From Thermoplasmata archaeon (GTDB lineage: Archaea; Thermoplasmatota; Thermoplasmata; Thermoplasmatales; Thermoplasmataceae): DNA of 64,000 nucleotides. A program made the translations under genes and the position numbers. Below are positions 18,136 to 28,443 of the stretch, piece after piece. Under the pieces are notes generated by a model, which was given only the letters and a program-made list of their open reading frames with translations, was not told the DNA's origin and did no database searches. The stretch lies in the NCBI GenBank assembly GCA_021846395.1, contig JAJZXB010000003.1, positions 62,001 through 126,000 on the forward strand. Direction: 5' to 3'. Positions within the stretch are counted from its first letter, which is position 1. The number at the start of each line of letters is the position of its first letter.

Positions 18136-20394
18136 TTGGATGTAACTCTCATTATTGCTGAAAAAATGGATGCAGGCCGCAGAATATCATATATTTTATC
18201 CAATAAATCATCAAAACAAAAGAAAAGTAAAAACATAAGTTACATAGAATTTGATGATGAAAATGGGAAAAATATACTTGTATCATTAAGCGGACATATA
18301 CTTGAATCTGATTTCCCGGAAAAATTCAATGACTGGGTAAAATCTGACCTGAATAATTTAATTGATTCTGAAATTATATATAATGTTAAAAATAAAAGAG
18401 CAGTATCAGCTCTTGAATCCTTTCGGGATATAAACAGGGTTATTATTGCCACAGATTATGACCGTGAGGGGGAGCTGATAGGTGTTGAGGCTTTGAAATT
18501 TATCAGTAAATATTCTGAGTTAAAACGGGCAAAATTCAGTGCCCTGACCTCAGGGGAAGTTAAGGATGCATTTAAAAATTTAATAAGCGTAGATTATGGA
18601 CTTGCAGATTCTGCAAAAGCCAGGGAAGAGATTGATTTGCTATGGGGCGCTGTACTTACAAGATTTTTCTCCGTGACAAGCAACAGAATGTGGAAGGATT
18701 TCATCTCCGTGGGTAGAGTGCAGACACCTACACTTGCCCTTATTGTTAACAGGGAAGAAGAAATCAATAACTTTGTGCCTGAAAAATATTACGAAATATT
18801 CGTTACTTTCCATAAAAAAAGTGACTTTATTGGAAAATATATAGATAAAATAAAAAGCAAGGAAGAAGCTGATAAAATATTCTCTTCCATCAACAATAAA
18901 GACGGTATTGTTAAATCATTTAAAAAGGAAGAAAAGGATGTATTCAAGCCTGTTCCTTTCAACACCACTGACCTTCTAAGAGAAGCGTCAAGACTTGGCA
19001 TAAGTCCCGCAAGTGCAATGAATATTGCTGAAAAACTTTACATGAGTGGACTTATCAGTTATCCAAGAACTGACAATACAATATACCAAAAATCAATACC
19101 GCTGAAAAGTATTGCAGAAAAATTTTTGAAATCAGAATTCAAGAAAGAGGTTGAAATGGTACTATCCCAGGATAAGATATATCCTTCACGTGGCAAAATT
19201 GAGACAACCGACCATCCACCAATATACCCTGTAAATATACCGAAAAAGGCATTAACTGGATCATATAAAACAATGTATGAGCTAATAGTTAGAAGGTTTC
19301 TATCCACATTGTATAAAAATGCCAGAATTGAATCTTCTGAAGCCATTATTAATATCAATGGTTATGACTTTATTTCTCACGGACAAAAAATACTTGACAA
19401 TGGCTGGTTTGACATTTATAAATACAGAAAATTAAAGGAAATAAAACTGCCCGATCTGATAGAAGGTGAAAATATTAAAGCAAAGGAGTGGAATATGGAG
19501 GAAAAGTTTACTGAACCTCCTAAAAGATATGATATTTCAACATTATTAAAAACAATGGAATCACTAAATCTTGGTACCAAAAGTACCAGGCATGATATTA
19601 TTCAGAAATTGAATGACCGAAACTTCGCAACTGGCAATCCCATAAGACCAACTCCTCTTGGGGTAGGTTTTATAAAGTCCGTGAGTTCTATAGATTCGGA
19701 TATAGCAAAGCCAGATATGACATCAAAACTTGAAGGTGAAATGGATCAGATAGTGGAGGGAAAGAAAAAAAGAGAGGATGTTGTTAACGAATCAAAAATA
19801 ATGCTCCATAATGCCCTCAGTGAATTTCAGGTAAATAAAGATGGCATTAAAAGTACAATAAATGAATATGCAAATAAGGGAGAGGTTGTAGGAAAATGCC
19901 CGATTGACAGTGGTGACATCTCAGTTGTTAAATATAGAAATTTCCAGAAAATTAAATGCTCAAATGAAAACTGCAAAATTAACTTCAATCTGAGCGGAAA
20001 CGCACTGATACAGTTGACTGATAAATCATGTGAAGTATGTGATTTGCCTTTGATAAAAGTAATAAGAAGGGGTCAATCACCTGAGAACAGATGTGTGGAT
20101 CCAAACTGTTCATTCAATAAAAACTCATATGGAAAATGCCCAGGTGATGGGGGAGATCTTATTATTCGGCAGTCAAGGTATGGAAAAAGGTTTCTTGGAT
20201 GTGGAAATTATCCAAAATGCACGGTCACATATCCCCTCCCCCAGAAAGGCCTTTTACTGAAAACGGAGGGAGTCTGCGAGCACTGTGGTGCACCATTGCA
20301 GGTTCTCATTAATGGCAAAAGAAAGTGGAAGTTCTGCCCGAATATGAAATGTGAATATAACAGGAAGGATAAAGTTGCAAAAACTAAAGAGTGA
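18136..20394 (+). CDS. topA: DNA topoisomerase I (type IA)
   Basis: A 752-aa type IA topoisomerase that relaxes negative supercoils. The TOPRIM domain has IIAEKMDAGRRI at the start and ATDYDREGELIG near residue 110. The active-site Tyr is Y309 in GLISYPRTDN. The DDRP domains follow, then the C-terminal part carries about four C4 zinc-ribbon units (for example CEVCDLP…CVDPNC, CGNYPKC, CEHCGAP…CPNMKC). The only good start is TTG at 18136 (MDVTLIIAEKMD); the next in-frame ATG would remove the first TOPRIM strand. The 3' end overlaps the presenilin-like gene, suggesting translational coupling. Confidence 0.95.
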   Translation: MDVTLIIAEKMDAGRRISYILSNKSSKQKKSKNISYIEFDDENGKNILVSLSGHILESDFPEKFNDWVKSDLNNLIDSEIIYNVKNKRAVSALESFRDINRVIIATDYDREGELIGVEALKFISKYSELKRAKFSALTSGEVKDAFKNLISVDYGLADSAKAREEIDLLWGAVLTRFFSVTSNRMWKDFISVGRVQTPTLALIVNREEEINNFVPEKYYEIFVTFHKKSDFIGKYIDKIKSKEEADKIFSSINNKDGIVKSFKKEEKDVFKPVPFNTTDLLREASRLGISPASAMNIAEKLYMSGLISYPRTDNTIYQKSIPLKSIAEKFLKSEFKKEVEMVLSQDKIYPSRGKIETTDHPPIYPVNIPKKALTGSYKTMYELIVRRFLSTLYKNARIESSEAIININGYDFISHGQKILDNGWFDIYKYRKLKEIKLPDLIEGENIKAKEWNMEEKFTEPPKRYDISTLLKTMESLNLGTKSTRHDIIQKLNDRNFATGNPIRPTPLGVGFIKSVSSIDSDIAKPDMTSKLEGEMDQIVEGKKKREDVVNESKIMLHNALSEFQVNKDGIKSTINEYANKGEVVGKCPIDSGDISVVKYRNFQKIKCSNENCKINFNLSGNALIQLTDKSCEVCDLPLIKVIRRGQSPENRCVDPNCSFNKNSYGKCPGDGGDLIIRQSRYGKRFLGCGNYPKCTVTYPLPQKGLLLKTEGVCEHCGAPLQVLINGKRKWKFCPNMKCEYNRKDKVAKTKE

Positions 20395-21238
20395 ATTACT
20401 GGCTATTTTTCTGTTCGTTATTTCATCAATATTCTCCCTGTATCTGGCACTGAATCTGTATTCTGCTCCAGGGATTAAAAGTGAAAGCAATTCCATCAAT
20501 ATATTCTTCGTTTTTTATTATATATTATTCCTTGTTGTATTCACGGTGATAATCCTTTTTTTCGTAAAAAAGCATGCACGTTTGATTAAAAGTATATTTA
20601 CAATAATGGTAATTTATATGGTCTTTATTGTGTCAAGCATAATATCTGGCATAGTGTCGGTGAATATATTCGAATATTACTCAATAATAGCAATTGTTAC
20701 AGGATTCATTTCATATATGGTGATATTCAAAAATGAGTGGTATATTACCGACACTGCCGGCATAATAATGATCAGCGGAGCTGCTGCAATTATTGGCATT
20801 CTATTAAAGCCATATATTGCAATAGTACTTTTGATTGTATTTGCGGTATATGATTATATTTCGGTTTATAAAACGAAACATATGGTAACTCTTGCAAAAG
20901 CAGCGGTTGATAATTCATTTCCATTGATGTTTGCATTGCCAAATAACAAGGGGATGAAAATGAAGGATCTTACCTTTGACAATCGTGGGGAAAGTGATGT
21001 GCTGATGCTTGGATTTGGCGATATGGCAATACCAGAAATGTTAATAGTTTCATCCTCAATTTTTTATATAAATCACATTTTACTGTTTGCTACCTTTACA
21101 ATTGGCGGTGCTGTAATAGCCCTTTACCTTCTTTTCTTCACAAATAAGAACAAACCGGCTCCAGGATTGCCATATATCAATACAGGAGTCATACTTGGGT
21201 TTCTTGCTGCTTTGTTGATAATACACTTAATAAAATAA
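20375..21238 (+). CDS. Presenilin/signal peptide peptidase homologue (A22-type membrane protease)
   Basis: A 287-aa protein with nine likely membrane helices. The aspartyl protease marks are YD in FAVYDYISVY (about residue 160) and GFGD in MLGFGDMAIP (about 216), followed by the PAL-like APGLPYINTG near the end, so all three intramembrane protease motifs are present. I chose TTG at 20375, preceded by an aggaagg ribosome site. A GTG at 20351 in the same frame is the alternative. Both overlap the end of topA (20 or 44 bp). Archaeal presenilin homologues (PSH) cleave membrane-embedded segments; the natural substrate is unknown. Confidence 0.85.
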   Translation: MQKLKSELLAIFLFVISSIFSLYLALNLYSAPGIKSESNSINIFFVFYYILFLVVFTVIILFFVKKHARLIKSIFTIMVIYMVFIVSSIISGIVSVNIFEYYSIIAIVTGFISYMVIFKNEWYITDTAGIIMISGAAAIIGILLKPYIAIVLLIVFAVYDYISVYKTKHMVTLAKAAVDNSFPLMFALPNNKGMKMKDLTFDNRGESDVLMLGFGDMAIPEMLIVSSSIFYINHILLFATFTIGGAVIALYLLFFTNKNKPAPGLPYINTGVILGFLAALLIIHLIK

Positions 21239-21249
21239 AATTTATAAAA

Positions 21250-22752
21250 TTAGTGCAGAAATACTCTTTTATCTGTAAAATAAAGAGGTATTCCATATTC
21301 ATTTGCCCTCTTTATTACGTCTTCATCACGGATAGATCCGCCAGGTTCAATTATTGCTTTTATCCCATATTTATTGCATTCTATTACGGAGTCATCAAAT
21401 GGTAAAAAGGCATCAGATGCAAGTACAGAACCTCTGGCGTTTGTTCCGGCACGGTCTATTGCAATTTTCAATGCTTCAATTCTGGACGTCTGTCCGGCCC
21501 CTATGCCCGTTGTGGTTCTATCCCGGGCCAGAACCATTGCATTGCTTTTTGTATGCGCAACAACCTTCCATGCAAACTGAAGGTCGTCCATGATTTTTTG
21601 ATCATCTGGCAATTCTGTTTTTTTATCCACTGAACTCAATGACGGGTCGAGTTTGCTCTGCAACAACATCCCTCCGGATACAGAAGTTATTGAATAATCT
21701 TTGTCCTTTGCCAAACTTGACCTTAGAATTCTTAAATTTTTCTTCTTCTTTAAAAGCGAGAGAGCATCCGGAGCATAATCCGGTGCTATGAGTACTTCTA
21801 TAAATTTGTGCTGCATTTCCCTTGCAGTTTCCATATCAAGCTCTCTGTTCACCGCAATAACAAATCCGTAGGCAGATTCGGGATCTGCATTATACGACTT
21901 GATAAAAGCATCCTTCAAGGTTTCTGCCGATGCCACCCCAGAAGGTGTTCTATGTTTAACTATAACAGAGGTAATATCGTCAAAATCCTGAACCGTTTCA
22001 AGGGCAGCGCTTGCGTCCAGTATATTGTTGTACGATAATTCCTTTCCATTCAATTGAATGCTATTTGGTATTCCAACATTGTTTGTTGTTTTGTACATAT
22101 ATCCTGCCTGTTCAGGGTTTTCTCCATAGCGTAATTTTATTTTATCGTATCCGTGCAAAAAGATATCATCAGGTTCCTCATTATTTAATTTCGTATACAG
22201 TTTATTGTATATCATAATATCGTACATAGCAGCCCTTGAAAATGCCCTCAGCCCGAGATATTCCCTTGATTTAGCTGATATTTCCTTGCTTGTTTCTATT
22301 TCATTTATTACATACTGGTAATCTTCTGGATCGGATAATGTTATTACATTTTTATAATTCTTGGCAGCGGCCCTTATAAGAGATACACCACCAATGTCGA
22401 TATTTTCTATCATTTTTTCAAGGTTATTTGATTTTGCAGCCAGCTCAAAAGGATATAAATTTGAGATCAAAATATCAAAATCAGGGTAATTGTATTTTTT
22501 TAACTGATCTTCACTTTCCGTATCTCTTTTTGATAACAATCCCGCAAAAATTGACGGGTGAAGAGTTTTAACTCTACCATTTAAAAGGTCTCCAAAACCT
22601 GTTAAATCAGATGAGGGTTTTGCATCAACATGATTTTCCTTCAAATATCTCAGTGTTCCATCAGTTGCATATATCTCTGTAATGGATTTGCCCATAAATT
22701 TAAGAAAATCAAGCAGATCTGTTTTATCATAAACACTTATCAAGGCTCTCAT
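21250..22752 (-). CDS. purH: Bifunctional AICAR transformylase / IMP cyclohydrolase
   Basis: A 500-aa enzyme of the last two steps of IMP synthesis. The N-terminal MGS-like cyclohydrolase domain (about residues 1-190) shows SVYDKTDLLDFLKF, LNGRVKTLHPSIFAGLL and DILISNLYPFE. The C-terminal transformylase domain has LRYGENPEQAG, VKHRTPSGVA, VVAHTKSNAMVLARD and SDAFLPFDD. The Lys-His of the folate site is kept, and the length is near the usual 500-520. It is monocistronic and convergent with the presenilin-like gene (11 bp between stops). Confidence 0.97.
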   Translation of the reverse strand: MRALISVYDKTDLLDFLKFMGKSITEIYATDGTLRYLKENHVDAKPSSDLTGFGDLLNGRVKTLHPSIFAGLLSKRDTESEDQLKKYNYPDFDILISNLYPFELAAKSNNLEKMIENIDIGGVSLIRAAAKNYKNVITLSDPEDYQYVINEIETSKEISAKSREYLGLRAFSRAAMYDIMIYNKLYTKLNNEEPDDIFLHGYDKIKLRYGENPEQAGYMYKTTNNVGIPNSIQLNGKELSYNNILDASAALETVQDFDDITSVIVKHRTPSGVASAETLKDAFIKSYNADPESAYGFVIAVNRELDMETAREMQHKFIEVLIAPDYAPDALSLLKKKKNLRILRSSLAKDKDYSITSVSGGMLLQSKLDPSLSSVDKKTELPDDQKIMDDLQFAWKVVAHTKSNAMVLARDRTTTGIGAGQTSRIEALKIAIDRAGTNARGSVLASDAFLPFDDSVIECNKYGIKAIIEPGGSIRDEDVIKRANEYGIPLYFTDKRVFLH

Positions 22753-22885
22753 ATTACTTTATTATAAGTTATGATAAAAATTTATTGATTTTCTTTTTTA
22801 TTACACACAGTAATATTTTTTAGTTTATAGTAATTTTATAACTATAAATACAAAACATTTAAGAACATTTATTAATAAAACCTCT

Positions 22886-24100
22886 ATGGAATCACAGTTA
22901 AAAGTGGAGAGAAACATACAGGTTGAAGCTATAAAACAAAATGCAACAGCTGATAGGGAAGTTGAAATTGTCGAAAGAAAGGGCATTGGCCATCCGGATA
23001 GTGTATCTGATGGTATCGCTGAGGCCGTAAGCAGATCCCTTAGCAAATATTATATTAACCAATATGGCAGAATACTGCATCACAATACTGATCAGGTTGA
23101 GGTTGTCGGAGGCCAGGCAGATCCAAAATTTGGAGGGGGAAATGTTCTTGAACCAACATATATACTTTTAAGTGGCAGAGCAACTGCATCTGTTGGAAAT
23201 GACAGGATACCCGTTAAATCAATAGCTATTAAATCTGCAAAGGATTATTTGAGAGATCACTTTGGCGATCTTGACATAGATTCTGATGTAATGATAGATT
23301 CCAGAATAGGAAATGGATCCATAGATTTAAGAGGCCTGTATGACACAAGAAAATTCAAGGCAAATGATACATCCTTTGGTGTTGGGTTTGCACCTTTTAC
23401 TGACACTGAAAAAGTAGTCAAGCTCACTGAAAAATATATAAACGGTGAGTTAAAGAAAACACTTCCACAGATAGGTTACGATATAAAGGTAATGGGATTT
23501 AGAAAAAATAAGACCATAAACCTCACAGTTGCAGCAGCATATGTGGACAAGCATGTTAAGGACCCTTCAGAATATTATTCAATAAAGGAGGAACTGATTG
23601 AAAAAATTAAGGATAATGCCGTAAAATATACAGATAAGGACCTGCAGGTTTTTGTCAATACAGGGGATATTACGGAAGATAAAGTCTATTATTTAACAGT
23701 TACAGGCTTATCAATGGAAAATGGAGATGATGGTTCGGTTGGTCGTGGAAATAGGGTGACTGGATTAATTACACCATATAGGCCAATGAGCATGGAAGCT
23801 GCCGCAGGGAAAAATCCAGTAACTCATGTTGGCAAGCTTTACAATGTACTGTCAAATGTGATTGCCAGTAAGGTTGTGGAAGAGGAAAAAGGCGACATAA
23901 AGGAGGTTCTGGTAAGAATAGTTTCACAGATTGGGAGACCTGTTGATGAACCTCATGTTGCCGGCATACAGGTTATATATGAAGATAATGTGGATCCCTC
24001 AAAACATAAAAATAATATCAGGGCAATTGCTGATGACAAACTTCAGCACATATCTGACCTGACAAATATGTTTGTTGAAGGGAAAGTGGATGTATTTTAG
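22886..24100 (+). CDS. mat: S-adenosylmethionine synthetase, archaeal type
   Basis: A 404-aa enzyme making SAM from methionine and ATP, of the archaeal MAT family rather than bacterial MetK. Seen: [20 protein letters not shown] near residues 28-48, [20 protein letters not shown] (metal and substrate site), [16 protein letters not shown], and the glycine-rich [20 protein letters not shown] near 285-305. The length is that of the family. The ATG at 22886 lies about 25 nt after a TATA-like run (aataca…aacatttaag). It is a single gene, divergent from purH. Confidence 0.97.
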   Translation: MESQLKVERNIQVEAIKQNATADREVEIVERKGIGHPDSVSDGIAEAVSRSLSKYYINQYGRILHHNTDQVEVVGGQADPKFGGGNVLEPTYILLSGRATASVGNDRIPVKSIAIKSAKDYLRDHFGDLDIDSDVMIDSRIGNGSIDLRGLYDTRKFKANDTSFGVGFAPFTDTEKVVKLTEKYINGELKKTLPQIGYDIKVMGFRKNKTINLTVAAAYVDKHVKDPSEYYSIKEELIEKIKDNAVKYTDKDLQVFVNTGDITEDKVYYLTVTGLSMENGDDGSVGRGNRVTGLITPYRPMSMEAAAGKNPVTHVGKLYNVLSNVIASKVVEEEKGDIKEVLVRIVSQIGRPVDEPHVAGIQVIYEDNVDPSKHKNNIRAIADDKLQHISDLTNMFVEGKVDVF

Positions 24101-24107
24101 ATTACAT

Positions 24108-24566
24108 CTACAGTATTTTCCACATTAAATATGCATCAGACAAATCGGAATAATAATTTTTTAATGTTGATATAATTGAAAAACCATTTTTCTTATAAAA
24201 TTTTATTGCAGGAATATTATCAACCCTAACCTCGAGCCTGATTGTGGACAATCCTGCACCTATCATGACCTTTATTATATCAGCTAACATTCTATAGCCA
24301 ATACCCTGATTTCTGTATTTATCATCAACAGCAAATAATAATATTCTGCCCTCGGTTCCGGAATATTTAGAGCCAATAATAAATCCCGTAATAGTATTCA
24401 GATTGTCATATACAATAAAAGCTTCAGGCCACGCATTGTAAAGGTCAACTATTAAGGATTTAGTATAATATTCAGATAAGGCATTTTTTATTATAAGCAT
24501 AATTTTATCAGCGTCCTTTACTTCGAATTTTCTGGTAAAACCAAAAAAATTATCGTTTATAGCCAT
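24108..24566 (-). CDS. GNAT-family N-acetyltransferase (RimI-like)
   Basis: A 152-aa acyl-CoA-dependent acetyltransferase. The acetyl-CoA site appears as DDKYRNQGIGYRML (R/Q-x-x-G-x-G/A) near residues 80-94, followed by LEVRVDNIPAIKFYKKNGF, characteristic of RimI-type N-terminal acetyltransferases. Target protein or small molecule is not predictable. It is the last gene before the convergent SAM synthetase gene (7 bp between stops). It lies 42 bp from the DUF1634 gene's stop on the same strand, so co-transcription with the TauE pair is possible. Confidence 0.88.
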   Translation of the reverse strand: MAINDNFFGFTRKFEVKDADKIMLIIKNALSEYYTKSLIVDLYNAWPEAFIVYDNLNTITGFIIGSKYSGTEGRILLFAVDDKYRNQGIGYRMLADIIKVMIGAGLSTIRLEVRVDNIPAIKFYKKNGFSIISTLKNYYSDLSDAYLMWKIL

Positions 24567-24608
24567 TCTTTGTGTAATATCATAAATTGATATTATAATT
24601 TTGTTATT

Positions 24609-25010
24609 TTATGCAATAAATCTTGGAATTATAAGCATTGCAAAAAGCAAATTAAATAACACTATTGTGGCCATTATTACATACCGATAATTCTTATCGC
24701 TTAGAAATGATATCCAGCCAATAAATACAACAGTTATGGGTGTGAATATAAGAGTCCATAGGCCGAATGTTATGAAATATAGCCCGTCAAGAGATTCTAG
24801 ACCTGTAAAAAGTCCTGTTAATGGAACTGCTTTTGAATCTATTCCGTGGTTTAATGCATATCTATAGGATGACATTTGTGAAAGGGTAAAACCATCTCCT
24901 CCATTTTGCACAAACATAAGTATGACTCCTAAAACTAAAAAAGAAACGCTTATCATCACGCCCCCCTTTAGAAAATAACTGATTATTATCTCATCATCGT
25001 GATTTTTCAT
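24609..25010 (-). CDS. DUF1634 small membrane protein
   Basis: A 133-aa protein with three membrane segments (about residues 13-35, 74-103, 112-130). The N-terminal SYFLKGGVMISVSFLVLGV and the ESLDGLYFITFGLWTLIFTP segment fit DUF1634. Members of this family are regularly encoded beside TauE/SafE permeases, and here the start overlaps the TauE gene's end by 17 bp, so the two products probably act together as an anion exporter or accessory. Cargo is unknown. Confidence 0.85.
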   Translation of the reverse strand: MKNHDDEIIISYFLKGGVMISVSFLVLGVILMFVQNGGDGFTLSQMSSYRYALNHGIDSKAVPLTGLFTGLESLDGLYFITFGLWTLIFTPITVVFIGWISFLSDKNYRYVIMATIVLFNLLFAMLIIPRFIA

Positions 25011-25992
25011 TTTTGTTCACCTTCTGAAAAGTTTTTCTTTTTGTATTTATATATAGAAGACCTATCATTATTATGGAGATAATTATTGAAATGTAAAACT
25101 GATCTGCAAGTGAAAATGTTATGATAAAATTAGCTAGATGAAAGCCTTTGAAAACCATGTCAAATCCCAAAAACGAAAGTATTGCAAAGAATACCCATCT
25201 TATATTCTGGTTTGATATTCTTACCAAAACTTTGGCACCAAAGAATGCCCCTATTAAAACTCCTATTGCGGTAGCGGCTGCAATAAATAAATTTATATAT
25301 CCTTCATACCAGTAAATTGAGCTTCCTGTTGCCGCTGTTATGCCTATCATAAAATTACTTGATGTGGTTGTAACCTTCATGGGTAAATTCATTGCCCAAT
25401 CCATTCCAAGCACCTTTAAAGCTCCTGAACCTATTCCTAGAAGGCCGGAAACAAAACCTGCAAAGAACATAATTATTTCACCAAGCCACCATCTTATGCC
25501 CTTATATTTTACGGTTTGCTTCATTCTTTCATCATAATACTGGCCTGTTAACTGAAAAACCCTTGTAGTCCAGTCAGGTTTTGTTTCTGGCGGCACTTCG
25601 GAACCAATTTTTCTGATGGTGGGTATCAACGAAAACAACAAAACAATGCCGAATATTATATAAACAAGAAATATCAAATGATTTTTATCTATTGTTATCA
25701 GAGTCAACGATCCGGCAATTGCACCGGTTGTGGTTGCAATTTCAAGCCCAATTCCAATCCTGATATTAGCAATTTTCTTTTTGGTATACGCACTAGCGGA
25801 ACCAGCTGATGTGGCAATTGTTGAAATTAAACTGGCGCCGGCTGCAAAAATAAAGGGAATGCCATAAAATAATGTGAGTATTGGAACAAGCACAGTTCCA
25901 CCACCAAGACCGGTTAATGAGCCAATGAAACCAGCAAATATTGACCCTAATATTATCGTAAGGAATTTTATAATTATCACGATTAAAGTCAT
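24994..25992 (-). CDS. TauE/SafE-family anion permease
   Basis: A 332-aa membrane protein with eight or nine helices in two repeats. Family features: FAGFIGSLTGLGGGTVLVPI near residues 18-37 and FAGFVSGLLGIGSGALKVLG near 180-200, the duplicated G-G-G/G-x-G motif of sulfite and organosulfonate exporters. A charged cytoplasmic loop (about 130-175) separates the halves. It is co-transcribed with the DUF1634 gene (17-bp overlap). Export of sulfite or a related sulfur anion would suit a sulfur-rich acidic habitat and a sulfoquinovose-making cell, but cargo is inferred only from the family. Confidence 0.9.
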   Translation of the reverse strand: MTLIVIIIKFLTIILGSIFAGFIGSLTGLGGGTVLVPILTLFYGIPFIFAAGASLISTIATSAGSASAYTKKKIANIRIGIGLEIATTTGAIAGSLTLITIDKNHLIFLVYIIFGIVLLFSLIPTIRKIGSEVPPETKPDWTTRVFQLTGQYYDERMKQTVKYKGIRWWLGEIIMFFAGFVSGLLGIGSGALKVLGMDWAMNLPMKVTTTSSNFMIGITAATGSSIYWYEGYINLFIAAATAIGVLIGAFFGAKVLVRISNQNIRWVFFAILSFLGFDMVFKGFHLANFIITFSLADQFYISIIISIIMIGLLYINTKRKTFQKVNKNEKSR

Positions 25993-26096
25993 TTACTGAA
26001 TATTGCTACAATCTATATATTATTTATTAAAACTATAGCGATATTCAAAAATTTTATTTATCAATATTATTATATTATAAGAGTATCTGGATTTAA

Positions 26097-26816
26097 ATGG
26101 TTGATGTAAAAAATGCAGTTTGCTTAATATCTGGTGGCCTCGATTCCCCCACTGTAATGGCATATGCTGTAAAAAAGGGATATAACGTATTCCCTCTGAG
26201 CATAGATTATGGCCAGAGGCACATAAGGGAGATAGAATCATCAAAAAAGATTTGCGGATATTATCATCTTGATTTAAAAATCATTAAATTTGACTTAACG
26301 CAGATAGGGGGATCATCATTAACATCAAATATACCTGTTCCGGAAAGAGATGTTGGCGAAATAAAATCGGAAATACCGAAAACATATGTCCCTGCCAGGA
26401 ATACCATTTTTATCGGCATAGCAGCGGCATATGCCGAAACAGTAAACGCATCCACAATATTCATAGGTGCCAATGCGATAGATTATTCTGGATATCCTGA
26501 TTGCAGGCCTGATTTTTTCAACTCAATGGAAAAATCAATTAATCTTGGCACGGAACAGGGCATTAAAAATGAATTTCGCATAACAGTTCCCCTTCAATAT
26601 TTAACAAAGGCAGATATTGTAAAACTTGGGAGGAAACTTGAAGTTCCATATGAACTGACATGGTCATGCTACAATGGAGAGAAAAAAGCGTGTGGAAAAT
26701 GTGATTCATGTCTTTTAAGGTTGAAGGGTTTTATGGAGGCAGGAGATTTCGATCCAATTGAATATAAAGTTTACCCTGATTTTTATAAAAAATATTTAGA
26801 TAAAAACAAAGTTTAA
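26097..26816 (+). CDS. queC: 7-cyano-7-deazaguanine (preQ0) synthase
   Basis: A 239-aa ATP-dependent enzyme converting 7-carboxy-7-deazaguanine to preQ0, in archaea the precursor of archaeosine in tRNA. The PP-loop is CLISGGLDSPTVMAYA (SGG-x-DS) at residues 9-24. YVPARNTIFIGIAAAYAE and GANAIDYSGYPDCRPDF follow. The C-terminal zinc site is CYNGEKKACGKCDSCLLR with four Cys. The ATG at 26097 gives the family N-terminus. No other deazaguanine gene is nearby. Confidence 0.95.
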   Translation: MVDVKNAVCLISGGLDSPTVMAYAVKKGYNVFPLSIDYGQRHIREIESSKKICGYYHLDLKIIKFDLTQIGGSSLTSNIPVPERDVGEIKSEIPKTYVPARNTIFIGIAAAYAETVNASTIFIGANAIDYSGYPDCRPDFFNSMEKSINLGTEQGIKNEFRITVPLQYLTKADIVKLGRKLEVPYELTWSCYNGEKKACGKCDSCLLRLKGFMEAGDFDPIEYKVYPDFYKKYLDKNKV

Positions 26817-26882
26817 ATACAATTATTAATTATGCTGAAATTTTGTCCAAAAAATATATATATTATGGTAAAATTGCTTTAA

Positions 26883-28358
26883 ATGGAGATTCATGATAAG
26901 CTTTTAGAGAGTCTTGATTCCAAAAACACCACCGTCTTTTACTGGTCTGTGACGATCCTTGCCACACTTGGTGGATTCCTTTTTGGATATGATACAACCA
27001 ATATAGGCAGTGCTTTGCCTGCGCTGAAATCCGTATACCCTGCAATAGGGGGATTAATAGAAGGGTATCTCGTTGCGGGAGCATCACTTGGTGCAGCTGC
27101 CGGTGCCTTGATAGCCGCATTTCTGACAGATAAATTTGGAAGAAAATACCTTTTAATAGCGGATGCAATAATATATGCCGCTGGTGCTATTCTATCAGGT
27201 TTAACAATCGATCTTGCAATGCTTTTATTCTCCAGAACATTGATTGGAATAGCTGTGGGGGCGGATTCAGCAATTGCCACTTCGTATATAGCTGAATATG
27301 CACCAAAGGAAAAAAGAGGGAAACTCGCAATCATGCAGCAGTGGGTGCTTACAGTGGGTATATTAATTGCATATATTATGGGCATGCTTACATTCGCACT
27401 TGCTCCTGGATTTGCATTCACCATTGATTGGAGAATTTTACTGGGAGTTGCTGCAATACCTGCACTTATAGGCCTGGCTTTCAGGATATACATGCCAGAA
27501 TCGCCAAGATGGCTAATTTTGCATGAGAGGTTTGATAAGGCAATACTGGCAATAAAGAGATTTGGGGTAGATACTACAACAGAAGAAATCAAAAAAACTT
27601 ACGAATTTTTAAAATCACAAGAATCAAACAGAACAATGACAAGCGGTATAAAAAGGGCATTTTTAATTGTTGGATTATTTATGATGTTTCAGCAGATAAC
27701 GGGAATAAATGTTCCATTCTATTATGGCCCAACAATAATAGGTAGCCTCCATCTGGTATCCTCATCAGGCTCAACTGTTGGTGGCATAATTTTCGGTGTT
27801 GAAGCCTCATCCATTCTTGCGGTCATCAATGTTGCTGCAACATTTATAGGATTCAAGTTAATTGATTCATTTGGAAGAAGGTCTCTTGCTCTTTTAGGTT
27901 ACGCTGGTATGGCACTTTTTGATTTTCTTGGCGCAATATTATATCTGATGCACATATCCATTGGCCTCTTAATTGGCTTCGCAGGGTTTATAGTGTTCTT
28001 TGCATTTGGCGTTGGAGGCACCGGCTGGATAATCCAGGGAGAATATTTCCCAACAAATTTCAGAGGTAGATATGCTTCACTGATAGCTTTTGTGGACTGG
28101 ATATCTAACTTTGCAATAATTGAAATATTCCCAGTAATGCATCATTCATCACTTGGCCTTGGATATACAATGGCAACATTTGGTGTATTATCATTGATAG
28201 CGGTTGCAATATTCTTTCTCATTATGCCCGAAACAAGGGGCAAATCTGTGGAGGAAATCACATCAATGTTTGAAAACAATACTCTGATGCAGTTAAGAAA
28301 TAATTCAAAACCTTTTCCCAAAAACGTTTCCGAGGAGGCAAAAAAGGTAGAAGACTAA
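26883..28358 (+). CDS. Sugar porter (MFS) transporter
   Basis: A 491-aa transporter with twelve predicted helices. Sugar-porter signatures: GFLFGYDTTNIGSALPAL in helix 1, DKFGRKYLL in loop 2-3 (G-R-K), PESPRWL after helix 6, FQQITGINVPFYYGP in helix 7, DSFGRRSLALLG in loop 8-9 and the closing PETRGKSVEEI. These are hallmarks of proton-coupled hexose or pentose uptake in the MFS, well suited to an acidophile with a large proton gradient. The substrate cannot be read. It starts 66 bp after queC on the same strand, preceded by its own A/T-rich promoter-like sequence. Confidence 0.92.
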   Translation: MEIHDKLLESLDSKNTTVFYWSVTILATLGGFLFGYDTTNIGSALPALKSVYPAIGGLIEGYLVAGASLGAAAGALIAAFLTDKFGRKYLLIADAIIYAAGAILSGLTIDLAMLLFSRTLIGIAVGADSAIATSYIAEYAPKEKRGKLAIMQQWVLTVGILIAYIMGMLTFALAPGFAFTIDWRILLGVAAIPALIGLAFRIYMPESPRWLILHERFDKAILAIKRFGVDTTTEEIKKTYEFLKSQESNRTMTSGIKRAFLIVGLFMMFQQITGINVPFYYGPTIIGSLHLVSSSGSTVGGIIFGVEASSILAVINVAATFIGFKLIDSFGRRSLALLGYAGMALFDFLGAILYLMHISIGLLIGFAGFIVFFAFGVGGTGWIIQGEYFPTNFRGRYASLIAFVDWISNFAIIEIFPVMHHSSLGLGYTMATFGVLSLIAVAIFFLIMPETRGKSVEEITSMFENNTLMQLRNNSKPFPKNVSEEAKKVED

Positions 28359-28443
28359 ATTTATAAAAGCCTCCTTAAAATTTATTGCTTTTTTTTAAGG
28401 TGTACATCAAAAATATTTAATAATATATATTCAATTTATATGT

